DNA of 62,591 nt from Anaerolineae bacterium (GTDB lineage: Bacteria > Chloroflexota > Anaerolineae > Aggregatilineales > Phototrophicaceae): the NCBI GenBank assembly GCA_023382675.1, contig JAHDWN010000036.1, positions 1 to 62,591 on the forward strand. Reading direction: 5' to 3'. Below the pieces are notes generated by a model. That model was not told where the DNA came from. It was given only the letters and a program-made list of their open reading frames with translations, and did not search any database. The position numbers were made by a program, and so were the translations under genes. This document shows positions 1 to 8,330 of the stretch, in pieces (positions within the stretch are counted from its first letter, which is position 1; each line of letters starts with the position of its first letter).

Positions 1-228
1 TCGATCTTGGCGACTATTGGCCTGGAGGCGCTCGGCCTGGGGCCGCAGAACGAGTACACGCTCGGCATGATGATCTACTGGGCGCAGTTTTACGGCGCGA
101 TCCTACGCGGCTTCTGGTGGTGGTGGCTCCCGCCGATCATCGTCATAGTCACAGTTTTCGTCGGTCTGCTGCTGACATCGGCAGGCCTTGATCAGTTTGT
201 CAACACACGACTGCGGAGGACGACATGA
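1..228 (+). CDS. ABC transporter permease, DppC/OppC type (C-terminal end only)
   Basis: This is the last 75 codons of an inner-membrane permease of the dipeptide/oligopeptide/nickel (BPD_transp_1) class; the start lies outside the window. Frame 1 is open from the first base to the TGA at 226-228. The tail has a tryptophan-rich stretch (RGFWWWWLPP), one hydrophobic helix (IIVIVTVFVGLLL) and the closing pattern GLDQFVNTRLRR, all typical of DppC-type C-termini. It overlaps the next gene by ATGA, so it belongs to the same operon as the two ATPases that follow. Substrate is unknown; the binding protein and partner permease must lie upstream. Confidence 0.85.
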   Translation, partial: SILATIGLEALGLGPQNEYTLGMMIYWAQFYGAILRGFWWWWLPPIIVIVTVFVGLLLTSAGLDQFVNTRLRRTT

Positions 229-1211
229 GTGCGCCCGTATTGCAGGTCGAGAATTTACACGTCCACTATCAGACGTCCGCCGGGATCGTGAAGGCGGTCA
301 ATGGCGTCAGCTTCCAGTTGCAGAAGGGGGAGCGCCTGGGGCTGGTCGGCGAGAGCGGCTCCGGCAAAACGACCACTGCATTAGCCATCATGCGCATGTT
401 GGAGGGGCCCGCCCGGATTGCCGGGGGCGAAGTGATCCTCGATGAGATCGATCTGCTCAAGCTAAGTGATGACGAGATGCGCATGGTTCGCTTCGACCGC
501 ATCTCGATGGTGCCCCAGGGGGCGATGAACTCCCTCAACCCGGTTATGCGCATCCGCGAGCAGATCCGTGACATCTTTGAAGCGCACGGGCGGGCGCTGG
601 CGCGCAGCGAGGTCGAAGCCACGATTGCGAAGCTGCTGGCGCGCGTCGGGCTGAGGCCGGAGGTGGCTGGCATGTATCCACATGAGCTGTCCGGAGGCAT
701 GAAGCAGCGCGTTTGCATTGCCATGGCCATCGCGCTCAAGCCGCAGGTGATCATCGCCGACGAGCCAACAAGCGCGCTGGATGTCGTCGTTCAGAGGCAG
801 GTGGTGGAAACGCTTGGCGATGTGCAGCGTGAACTGGACGCGGCAGTGATTCTGGTGGGTCATGACATGGGCCTGATGGCACAGTTCGTCGACCGGATCG
901 GCGTCATGTATGCCGGGCGACTGGTAGAGCTTTCGCCGGTGGCGCACGTGTTCTCATCGCCGATGCACCCGTATGCACGGCAGTTGATCAGCAGCATCCC
1001 CAATCTGGAAGAGAAGCGCCTTTTCAAAGGCATTCCGGGCGTTGCGCCCTCGCTGCTCGATCCGCCATCAGGCTGTCCTTTCCATCCGCGCTGCTCCGAA
1101 GCGATGGCGCGCTGCTCTGTTGAAGTGCCTGCGCTATGTGAAACCGCGCCGGATCGCTGGGTTGCCTGTCTTCTGTACGACGAGGTGTTGAGCCATGACC
1201 CCACTTCTTGA
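225..1211 (+). CDS. ABC transporter ATP-binding protein, OppD/DppD type
   Basis: Cytoplasmic ATPase that powers import through the upstream permease. The 328 residues contain Walker A GESGSGKTT (about residues 43-51), the signature LSGGMKQRV, Walker B followed by DEPTSALD, and the H-loop GHD. The C-terminal oligopeptide-transporter extension carries the Cys pattern SGCPFHPRC near residue 285. It starts inside the permease stop (ATGA) and overlaps the next ATPase by 17 bases, as in classical opp/dpp operons where D and F work as a heterodimer. These two ATPases may also serve the peptide-type importer at 13917-17429, which has none of its own; that is inference. Confidence 0.93.
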   Translation: MSAPVLQVENLHVHYQTSAGIVKAVNGVSFQLQKGERLGLVGESGSGKTTTALAIMRMLEGPARIAGGEVILDEIDLLKLSDDEMRMVRFDRISMVPQGAMNSLNPVMRIREQIRDIFEAHGRALARSEVEATIAKLLARVGLRPEVAGMYPHELSGGMKQRVCIAMAIALKPQVIIADEPTSALDVVVQRQVVETLGDVQRELDAAVILVGHDMGLMAQFVDRIGVMYAGRLVELSPVAHVFSSPMHPYARQLISSIPNLEEKRLFKGIPGVAPSLLDPPSGCPFHPRCSEAMARCSVEVPALCETAPDRWVACLLYDEVLSHDPTS

Positions 1212-2220
1212 AGCGCAGCACGTTCGCAAGACGTTTTTAACCGGGGGCTTCTTCAAGCGGACGGAGACCGTCGCGCTCAATGACTTTTCACTGGCAATCG
1301 ACGAGCAGCAGCCGATCATCACCGCGATTGCGGGCGAGAGTGGCAGCGGCAAGACGACGCTGGCGCGGCTGTTGCTGGGCGTGATTGTGCCGAGCAGCGG
1401 TTCAGTGCGTTACAAGGGCGTCGATGTCTCCAGCATGAAGCGCGATCAGTGGCGTGCCTTCCGTCAGGACGTGCAGGCGATCTATCAAGATCCATTCGAA
1501 GTTTACAACCCGTTCTATCGTGTCGATCACGTCCTGACGACGCCCATCGCCAAATTCAAGCTGGCGCGCACGTCTGCGGAGGCTGCCGATCTGATCGATG
1601 CGACGCTGCGCAAGGTGGGGCTTCGGCCAGAAGAAACGCTCGGTCGTTATCCGCACCAACTTAGCGGGGGGCAGCGTCAGCGCATCATGATCGCACGCGC
1701 ACTCCTGCTGCGGCCCAAGATTATTATCGCCGACGAACCGGTGTCGATGGTCGATGCCTCGCTGCGTGCCACGGTGCTTGAATCGCTGCTGCGCCTGCAC
1801 GAGGAATTCGGCATTTCGCTCATTTACATCACGCACGATCTCACTACCGCCTACCAGCTATGCCGCGACATCAAGATTCTCTATCGCGGCTCGGTCGTCG
1901 AAACGGGCGATGTCGAGCAGGTGATCAAGCAGCCGCAGCATCCGTATACGCAGCTCCTGGTCGGTTCGATCCCACTGCCCGATCCCAGCCGTCGCTGGGG
2001 CGAGGACACCACAACCGGGACGCGGCAAAGTGACGTGGCACTGACCGGCTGCCTGTTTGCGGATCGCTGCCCCCGGCTGATGGACAGATGCACAACTGCT
2101 ACGCCGCCGCTATTCCAGACCAGCGCCACGCGCGCGACCGCCTGTTATCTCTATGAAGGTGAGACGCAGGCATCCGCAAACGCATTCGCCGAACAACCGA
2201 TCGCGAACGAAGTCTCATGA
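1195..2220 (+). CDS. ABC transporter ATP-binding protein, OppF/DppF type
   Basis: Second ATPase of the peptide-type importer, 341 residues. Visible motifs are Walker A GESGSGKTT (about residue 44), Q-loop QDPFEVYNPF, signature LSGGQRQRI, Walker B IIIADEPVSMVD and H-loop ITHD. The oligopeptide C-terminal domain has Cys residues in CLFADRC and DRCTT. The last about 25 residues are an alanine/glutamate-rich tail (ASANAFAEQPIANEV), so this is slightly longer than most OppF. It overlaps the oppD-like gene, so translation is probably coupled. The substrate cannot be read from the sequence; the downstream sugar-isomerase-like gene suggests a carbohydrate or opine rather than a peptide. Confidence 0.92.
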   Translation: MTPLLEAQHVRKTFLTGGFFKRTETVALNDFSLAIDEQQPIITAIAGESGSGKTTLARLLLGVIVPSSGSVRYKGVDVSSMKRDQWRAFRQDVQAIYQDPFEVYNPFYRVDHVLTTPIAKFKLARTSAEAADLIDATLRKVGLRPEETLGRYPHQLSGGQRQRIMIARALLLRPKIIIADEPVSMVDASLRATVLESLLRLHEEFGISLIYITHDLTTAYQLCRDIKILYRGSVVETGDVEQVIKQPQHPYTQLLVGSIPLPDPSRRWGEDTTTGTRQSDVALTGCLFADRCPRLMDRCTTATPPLFQTSATRATACYLYEGETQASANAFAEQPIANEVS

Positions 2221-2259
2221 AATGCAACTCTATTTGCCTCCACGGAGAGATAAATCATT

Positions 2260-3786
2260 ATGTCGAGTAATTCATCCGACTCTGAACGCGCAGTCACCTT
2301 CGAGGATTTGTTCAAGCGCGATTTCGGCAGCGCTAAGATCGGGGTTTTTGGCTGCGGCTGCTGGTTCTATTGGGATCAGTTTCCTGGCCTGAAGGAGCGG
2401 CTGATCGGTCACCAGGAGTATTTCGAAGAGCAGATACGCGGTCTGGGTATGGAAGTCGTGTCGGGCGGACTGGTCGATACGCCACAGCTAGCAGCGCAGA
2501 TCGGCGATAAGTTCCGTCGCGAGGGGATCGACTTCCTCATGTGCTACATGAGTACCTATGCCTTGAGCAGCACCGTGCTGCCGGTGGTGCAGCGCGCGGG
2601 CGTACCGCTGCTGATGATCTCGCTTCAGCCGTCCAAAGCGATGGACTACGCCAACGGCACGACGTTTATGCAGCTTGAGCACGACAACGCGACCAGCTTG
2701 CCGGAGGTCTGCAACGCGCTGCGCCGCGCCAATATTGAGCCAGCGGGCATGGTCGTGGGAACGCTGCGCGACGACCCGGTGGCGTGGGGCCGGATTGCCG
2801 ATTGGTGCAAGGTCGCCCGTGCCCACGCGGTCGTGCGCAATGCGCGCATAGGCGTGATGGGACACGTCTATGAGGGCATGCTCGACATGAACTCTGACCC
2901 CACCATGTTCGATGCACATTTCGGGCTGCACTGCGAGCACATGGAACTTGACGATCTGGCGGTGCGTGTCGATGCGGTATCGGAGCACGAGATTGCGCGC
3001 AAGCTGGAAGAAATCCACGCCCTGTTTGACTTCCCAGAACCGGGCGCTGATCCGATTGCAGGCCCTGCGAAGCCGGAAGACGTACGGTGGGCGGCGCAGG
3101 TGGCGTGTGGGCTGGATCGGCTGTTTGAGGATTTCAATCTTACGGCGTTATCTTATTACTATCGCGGACTCAATGGCAACGCCTACGAGCGCCTGGGGTC
3201 GACCTTCATCGTCGGCAGTTCATTGCTGACGGGGCGCGGGTTTCCGGTGGCGGGTGAGCTGGACATCAAGAACTGCCTGGCCATGCTGATCGTAGATCGG
3301 CTGGAGGCGGGTGGCAGCTTTGCCGAGATACATCCGTGCGATTTCGACAACGACATTATTCTGGTCGGGCATGATGGCCCTCACCACATTGGCGTGGCAG
3401 AAGGTCGTCCTGTGCTGCGTGGATTGAGCGTCTATCACGGCAAGCGAGGCTACGGCGTCGGCGTCGAATTTCAGCTCAAGGTCGGCCCGATCACCCTTGT
3501 GGGTCTAAGCCAGACCTACGATGGGCGTTTTCGCTTCGTCGTCGCTGAGGGCGAGTCGCTGCCGGGGCCGATTCCGCCGACCGGCAACACCAATACACGT
3601 GGCCGTTTCCCGCCCAACGTCGCGACCTTCATCGAGAACTGGAGTCTGGAAGGGCCCACGCATCATTTCGCGCTCGGAATCGGCCATATTGCACACCAGA
3701 TCGAAAACTTCGCCCGCTGTTGGGGTATCGAATGTATCAACGTGACCGATCCGTTATATCGGCGTCCACAGTACATTCGACGGTGA
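2260..3786 (+). CDS. L-arabinose/L-fucose isomerase-like protein
   Basis: A 508-residue cytosolic protein with the look of the AraA/FucI sugar isomerase superfamily. The N-terminus has an alpha/beta pattern (GVFGCGCWFYWDQFPGLKERL). Then comes a region of the FLMCYMSTYALSS type seen in arabinose isomerases, and a C-terminal beta-rich half with Glu/His residues at AEIHPCDFDNDIILVGHDGPHH that resembles the metal-binding part. An end motif HHFALGIGHIAHQIENFARCWGIE also resembles AraA. True L-arabinose isomerases are about 500 residues, so length fits. The sugar is unknown. It lies 39 bases behind the transporter ATPases and 25 bases before the hydrolase, so one operon is likely. Confidence 0.75.
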   Translation: MSSNSSDSERAVTFEDLFKRDFGSAKIGVFGCGCWFYWDQFPGLKERLIGHQEYFEEQIRGLGMEVVSGGLVDTPQLAAQIGDKFRREGIDFLMCYMSTYALSSTVLPVVQRAGVPLLMISLQPSKAMDYANGTTFMQLEHDNATSLPEVCNALRRANIEPAGMVVGTLRDDPVAWGRIADWCKVARAHAVVRNARIGVMGHVYEGMLDMNSDPTMFDAHFGLHCEHMELDDLAVRVDAVSEHEIARKLEEIHALFDFPEPGADPIAGPAKPEDVRWAAQVACGLDRLFEDFNLTALSYYYRGLNGNAYERLGSTFIVGSSLLTGRGFPVAGELDIKNCLAMLIVDRLEAGGSFAEIHPCDFDNDIILVGHDGPHHIGVAEGRPVLRGLSVYHGKRGYGVGVEFQLKVGPITLVGLSQTYDGRFRFVVAEGESLPGPIPPTGNTNTRGRFPPNVATFIENWSLEGPTHHFALGIGHIAHQIENFARCWGIECINVTDPLYRRPQYIRR

Positions 3787-3811
3787 GGATGGAGTCCCTT
3801 CACTAAACAGC

Positions 3812-4642
3812 ATGGAATGCAAACTGCGCGATCTCACGCTCGCTTATGAGGCGGTCGGCACCGGCCGGCCTTTGATTGTGCTGCATGGTCGCGGGGCCGA
3901 TCACCGGTCGGTGATGCACACGCTGGAGCCGCTTTTCGAGAAACGTTCTGGCTGGCGGCGCATCTATCCTGATCTGCCGGGCACAGGCGGGACACGCGCG
4001 CCAGAGGGGATGGCAGCGCACGATCAGGTGTTGGATGTCATTACGGAATTCATTGATGCCGTGATGCCGGGGGAACGGTTTGTGCTTGCGGGCGTCTCCT
4101 ACGGGGCATACTTGGCGCGCGGCGTCGTTCACCGGCGTTCGCGGCGGCTGAATGGCGTGCTCTTGATTGTCCCCAGCATCGAACGCGATGCCGCCAGGCA
4201 GAGTTTTCCAGAGCCTCAGATCCTGAAAGAGGATGCTGCTTTTCTGGCGGCATTGCGACCCGATGAGCAATGGCTGCGCGATGCGGTGGTCATGCAGAGC
4301 CGGGCGCTGCTTGACGAGGTGCGTGATGTGTTAATTCCGGCGCTGGCTGCCGCCGATCAAGATTTCGTCCAGCGACTGGATTCTGTACCGGGATTCGCCT
4401 TCGACGTGGATGCGCTCGACGAACCTGTGTCCGCGCCGGCGCTGATTGTGGCAGGGCGTCAGGATTCGGTTTGCGGCTATCGAGAAGCATGGAGTATCCT
4501 CGATAATTATCCGCGCGGGACGTTTGCCGTCCTCGACTGCGCGGGACACATGCTTACTCGTGAACAAAAGACTCTTTTCGACGCGCTGGCAAGCGAATGG
4601 TTGGATCGCGTGGAAGCCTATGTGCTGTGCAATGATGGCTAG
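3812..4642 (+). CDS. alpha/beta hydrolase
   Basis: A 276-residue soluble alpha/beta-hydrolase fold protein. The oxyanion-side motif is LHGRGADHRS (about residues 24-33), the nucleophile elbow is GVSYG with Ser96, the acid is probably the Asp of GRQDS near residue 220, and the catalytic His is in CAGHM near residue 246. That is a complete Ser-Asp-His triad. There is no signal peptide, so it acts in the cytosol, possibly as an esterase or lactonase on the imported compound. It sits between the isomerase-like gene and the regulator with short gaps (25 and 15 bases). The substrate is not recognisable. Confidence 0.85.
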   Translation: MECKLRDLTLAYEAVGTGRPLIVLHGRGADHRSVMHTLEPLFEKRSGWRRIYPDLPGTGGTRAPEGMAAHDQVLDVITEFIDAVMPGERFVLAGVSYGAYLARGVVHRRSRRLNGVLLIVPSIERDAARQSFPEPQILKEDAAFLAALRPDEQWLRDAVVMQSRALLDEVRDVLIPALAAADQDFVQRLDSVPGFAFDVDALDEPVSAPALIVAGRQDSVCGYREAWSILDNYPRGTFAVLDCAGHMLTREQKTLFDALASEWLDRVEAYVLCNDG

Positions 4643-4657
4643 ATACGATGCAAGCCT

Positions 4658-6349
4658 ATGAAGACATACGACCGACGTCAGGAAATTATCTCTGCGCTCC
4701 GTGAGCATGAGGAATTAAAGATCAGTGCCCTGGCGGAGCTGCTTGGCGTTTCGGAAGGGACAATCCGTAACGATCTCAACTACCTGAGTGAGATCAAACA
4801 GGTCAAACGTACACACGGTGGCGCTTCGCTCATTAATCGTCATCTGATCACAAGCCCGGAGTTTGCCACCCGCGCCCGCGCCAACTCGTCGAATAAACGG
4901 CTGATCGCGCGTTGGGCAGCAGACATGGTGAAAGATGGCGACGCGATCTTTCTCGACGACAGCACGACGGCATTTCACATGCTCTCGTTTCTGACAGAGC
5001 GCCGCAATTTGACCATCGTGACCAACGGCATCGAGACCGCGCTTGCTGCCGCCCAGGATCCGGGCTGGACGGTCGTGCTGGTTGGCGGAGTCGTGCGTCC
5101 CCATTCGGTCTCGGTGGCGGGACAACTGAGCGAACGCGCTCTCGATGGCTTCTACATTCGGACGGCGTTTCTCTCGTGCAGCGGATTATCGCGCAAGACC
5201 GGGTTCACTGACGCCAATATGGAGACGGCGCAGTTGAAGAACCGGGTTGTTCGCTCGGCCGAGCGAACGGTGGCACTGGTTGAATCGAGCAAATTTGGCA
5301 GCGTTCAATTCAGCGCATTCGCACAGATCAATCAAGTCGCGCAAATCCTGACAGACACCGAGATCGATATGTGTTTCGTCGAGGATTTTCGCCAGGACAC
5401 GATTCTGACGGTCTGTGGTGATAAGACAACGACGTCGTATACCCCTATTGACCTGGATACCACCCACTACAAGCTCGGCTTTGCCAATCTCGGTGAACAG
5501 CGCCCATTTGCGGTCGCCGTGCGGCAAGGCCTGGAGGCAGCGGCGCGCAAAGCGGGCGATATCGACCTGGTGGTAGTGGACAACCAGTATGACAGCCAGA
5601 TCGCGCTGGAAGTCGCAGATGACTTGATCGCCGCCGGTATCGATCTGGCGATTGAGTTCCAGTTCGACGAGCACATCGGCGCGCTGCTGGTGAACAAGTT
5701 CTCCCGGTTCGACATTCCCGTCATCGCCATCGATATCCCGATGCTCGGCGCAACCCTGTTTGGAGTTGACAACTATCGTTCGGGGCTGGACGGCGGGATC
5801 GCACTCGGCAGATGGATCAACAAGCATTGGCGCGGGCAGATCGACTATCTGCTTATGCTTGAACGTCTCGCGTCAGGTCCCGTACCGGCGACACGCAATT
5901 TGAGCCAGCTTGAAGGTCTGGAGTCGGTTATCGGCAAAATTCCTCAGGAAAAGCACATACGTCTGATGGACGAAGACGGATTGCCAAGCAGCATCCAGTC
6001 GCATGTGACCGATATTCTCAGCCGCCTGCCACTTGCAGAACGCGTGGCAGTCATTGCATTCAATGATGCTAGCGTCGAAGGTGTGATCGCTGCGGCGCGC
6101 AGCCTGGGGCGGGGGCGGCACGTCGCCTGTGTCAGTCAGGGCGCGGGCACACGCATGATTCGCGATGCGCTGCGAGAACCTGATTCAATCGTAGTCGCTG
6201 CAATTCTGTATCCTCCGGCGGCGTATGGCACTGGCTTGGTCGATCTGGCGCGTAAGATTCTGCGTGGTCAACCGATTCCTCCGGCAGTGTACATCCAGCA
6301 TATTCTCGTCGACGCCAGTAACATCGATCAGGTGCATCCTGAACCTTGA
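4658..6349 (+). CDS. DeoR-family regulator fused to a sugar-binding-protein-like sensor
   Basis: Transcription regulator of 563 residues, about twice the usual DeoR length. Residues 1-57 are a DeoR winged helix-turn-helix (YDRRQEII, SEGTIRNDLN, HGGA). Residues about 75-235 are the DeoR C-terminal sensor, with the phosphosugar-isomerase-like features DDSTTAFHML, IVTNG, LVGG and a late lysine in ESSKFG. Residues about 265-560 resemble periplasmic binding protein/LacI sensor domains of the RbsB type (YKLGFANLGEQRPFA, VVVDNQYDSQIAL, VIAIDIPMLGATLFGVDNY, VAVIAFNDASVEGVIAAARSLG). It is thus a single protein with two candidate ligand sites, probably governing the upstream transporter operon. Last gene of the operon. 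Confidence 0.85.
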   Translation: MKTYDRRQEIISALREHEELKISALAELLGVSEGTIRNDLNYLSEIKQVKRTHGGASLINRHLITSPEFATRARANSSNKRLIARWAADMVKDGDAIFLDDSTTAFHMLSFLTERRNLTIVTNGIETALAAAQDPGWTVVLVGGVVRPHSVSVAGQLSERALDGFYIRTAFLSCSGLSRKTGFTDANMETAQLKNRVVRSAERTVALVESSKFGSVQFSAFAQINQVAQILTDTEIDMCFVEDFRQDTILTVCGDKTTTSYTPIDLDTTHYKLGFANLGEQRPFAVAVRQGLEAAARKAGDIDLVVVDNQYDSQIALEVADDLIAAGIDLAIEFQFDEHIGALLVNKFSRFDIPVIAIDIPMLGATLFGVDNYRSGLDGGIALGRWINKHWRGQIDYLLMLERLASGPVPATRNLSQLEGLESVIGKIPQEKHIRLMDEDGLPSSIQSHVTDILSRLPLAERVAVIAFNDASVEGVIAAARSLGRGRHVACVSQGAGTRMIRDALREPDSIVVAAILYPPAAYGTGLVDLARKILRGQPIPPAVYIQHILVDASNIDQVHPEP

Positions 6350-6378
6350 TTCATACGCTGTAGCAGCAAGAAGTACAA

Positions 6379-6410
6379 CCGGGATCAACTATCAGGCGTG
6401 ATCACCCCGG
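6379..6410 (+). terminator. imperfect hairpin behind the regulator operon
   Basis: About 30 bases after the stop of the regulator, CCGGGATCA is followed after 11 bases by TGATCACCCCGG. The arms pair with a small bulge. No T-run follows, so intrinsic termination is only a possibility. Confidence 0.3.
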
Positions 6411-6830
6411 CGTCACTTGAGTCGGACTCATCATCGAGGATCTGACATACCATTCACAAGCTGAAATTTCCGCTGCGGGGAACCCGCATACGCACGTGCC
6501 TGATCGGATAGCGTCTCTCCAAGTGAAGAACGCCCCAAGTAACAATGTCCATGGACCGGTTCGTATGTCCTGTAGTGCTGTCGTTCTCGAAATACGTGAT
6601 GAACAGTATGAGAGGCTTCGCTATTGACTGGGCAACCTGTGGTATCGTTTGTCGTTTCAAAGACTCCTTGTGGTCATAGTACTGACGTTGAATAAGGAAC
6701 ACCCCCACACGGCATTGCTGATAAAATCGGCGATCGCGATAACCGAATCGCGATGGAGACTATGCCTAGTACGTGCCCACTATTGACAGTGTCAAACTGT
6801 CATATCGCGGAATGCGGGAAACCACCAGAG
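6411..6830. other. intergenic stretch without a recognisable gene
   Basis: About 400 bases between the first operon and the TnpB remnant. An open frame on the minus strand (6454-6708, 84 codons) has no similarity I recognise. It ends near a run of arginine-rich codons and is most likely decayed DNA. A short inverted repeat of the form GCGAT/ATCGC lies at about 6731-6753. I see no RNA gene or convincing promoter. Confidence 0.4.
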
Positions 6831-7079
6831 ATGGACCGCTTAGCGCCGACCACACAGCTGTGCTCCAACTGCGGACAACAGTATGACCTCGCCTTGCGCG
6901 ATCGCATCCTGACGTGTGACTGCGGTTTGACGCTTGACCGCGATACCTACGGTCAGCGAAGCTATCACAACGCCGCCATCAATATCAAACACGCAGGGGC
7001 ATCAACGGACTATCTGAGCCGGCGTAAGACGCGGGTTCGTCTGCGCTCTCGTGTGGACGATAGAAGCCTCCGATTTTAG
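6831..7079 (+). pseudogene. TnpB (IS200/IS605 family) C-terminal zinc-ribbon remnant
   Basis: The frame from about 6831 encodes MDRLAPTTQLCSNCGQ followed by LRDRILTCDCGLTLDRD and NAAINI. These are the CxxC...CxC zinc ribbon and RuvC-III Asp/Asn region of TnpB, the RNA-guided nuclease of IS200/IS605 elements. The rest of TnpB (RuvC-I and -II, about 300 residues) is absent: the preceding codons (from the ATG at 6753) do not resemble the family. It is therefore a 5'-deleted fragment, not a working gene. No TnpA lies beside it; a possible TnpA relic is found separately near 18.9 kb. Confidence 0.8.
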
Positions 7080-7331
7080 GTGGGGGAGTATGTCACATCT
7101 CTGAGCATCCAGCCTTGGGCTACGCCAATGTTACGTCCGGTCGGGAAGCGATGAGATAGAACGGCTTCCACGCGATGAAAAGCCGTGTTGTGACCCACAT
7201 GCAAACCGGCTAAAGTTGAGGTCATATTTGCAGGGTGAGGATGAGGAATCGTGCGGATTGCCCAGAGCACTGTGGTTGTGTATGCGTCGGCTGGATCCGA
7301 TGCGCGAAGATAGTATGGGGGGAACAGTCAC
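7080..7331. other. intergenic: 3' side of TnpB remnant and upstream region of the oxidoreductase operon
   Basis: No open frame here looks coding. The first part would correspond to the 3' end of the insertion element, where TnpB guide RNAs normally lie, but the element is truncated and no structure could be assigned. The last bases carry a G-rich Shine-Dalgarno (ATGGGGGGAA) about 10 bases before the ATG at 7332. The promoter for the 7332-12134 operon must lie in this region. Confidence 0.4.
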
Positions 7332-8330
7332 ATGATCCAGGTTGGCATCATCGGCGCGGGATCATATGGTGAGTCGCACGCCCAGGCTATGCGCGAACTC
7401 TCGGCTGTGAAACTGGTCGCTGCATCGCGCACGAATGCCGATGCACTCAGCAGTTTTGTTTCGACGTATGGCGGGGCAGCCTACACCGATTATCGCGATC
7501 TGCTTGCCGATGAGCAAGTCAACGCCGTGGTCATCGCCACGCCGCATCATCTGCACACGGAGATCGTGCTCGCCGCCGCACGCGCCGGGAAGCACATCCT
7601 GCTGGAAAAACCGATGGCGCCGACGCTGGTGGAGTGCGACCAGATCATCAATGCCTGCGCCGAACAGGGCGTCACGCTGATGGTCGGGCACGTCAATCAT
7701 TTCGTGCAGGCCTACGAACGCGCCAAACAGATTCTGGAGTCGGGGGAGTTGGGCGAGGTCGTCATGGGCGTCAGCACCATGTCGAAGTTCTGGTATGAGC
7801 CGAATCGGCGCTGGTGGCATCTACAAACGGACACCGGCGGCGGGATGCTGATGACGGCGGGCATCCACTGCCTTGATCGGCTGACGTGGCTGATGGATTG
7901 TCCGGTGACGAGCGTCAGCGCGCGCTTGATGACCCGCTTCCACGATCAGCAGGCCGACGATGCCGGGATGCTCTTCTTGCGTTATGGCAGCGGCGCGGTG
8001 GGCACGATTGTCAGCACTGGTTACGCTCAGGGCGCGCCGAAGCATCTGACGGAACTCACGTGTACTAAGGGCATGATAAATATCGACTACGTGAGCGGCG
8101 TGAGCATCGGGCGCAACGAGCGCTGGCAGGTCGTGCCGGACACGGCCGACGATAACTGGATGCACACTGCGCTGGTGCGCGAATGGCGCGCCTTTTCGAA
8201 TGCCGTCGAGAGCGGTGCGCCGTCCGCCGTCCCCGGCGATTACGCTCGCCACATTATCGCGGTCATCCTGGCCGCGCAGCAATCGTCCACGACCGGGCGC
8301 GAGATCGCTCTATCGGAGGCGGCAGTATGA
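7332..8330 (+). CDS. Gfo/Idh/MocA-family NAD(P)-dependent oxidoreductase
   Basis: A 332-residue cytosolic dehydrogenase. The N-terminal Rossmann fold begins GIIGAGSYGESHA (residues 4-16), followed by ATPHHLH and the family's ILLEKPMAPT motif, whose lysine lines the nicotinamide site. The C-terminal half has the alpha/beta substrate domain with GGGMLMTAGIHCLDRL, the G..D.G.H.hD pattern providing the catalytic Asp and His. Members oxidise or reduce sugars and inositols, and some act in glycosidase or sialate derivative metabolism. The stop overlaps the sialidase start (ATGA), so the product probably works on sugars linked to that enzyme. Exact substrate unknown. Confidence 0.9.
   Translation: MIQVGIIGAGSYGESHAQAMRELSAVKLVAASRTNADALSSFVSTYGGAAYTDYRDLLADEQVNAVVIATPHHLHTEIVLAAARAGKHILLEKPMAPTLVECDQIINACAEQGVTLMVGHVNHFVQAYERAKQILESGELGEVVMGVSTMSKFWYEPNRRWWHLQTDTGGGMLMTAGIHCLDRLTWLMDCPVTSVSARLMTRFHDQQADDAGMLFLRYGSGAVGTIVSTGYAQGAPKHLTELTCTKGMINIDYVSGVSIGRNERWQVVPDTADDNWMHTALVREWRAFSNAVESGAPSAVPGDYARHIIAVILAAQQSSTTGREIALSEAAV

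Noticed and set aside
100..130. Run of four tryptophans in the first permease
   Set aside because: RGFWWWWLPP is normal for the end of DppC/OppC-type permeases.
6731..6753. GCGATCGC-type palindromes resembling the cyanobacterial HIP1 repeat
   Set aside because: Only occasional copies are seen here (also near 20610), not the dense repetition that defines HIP1.
8183..8326. Upstream extension of the sialidase (48 residues)
   Set aside because: It only re-reads the oxidoreductase gene in another frame and is Arg-rich. The ATG at 8327 has the ATGA coupling used elsewhere here.
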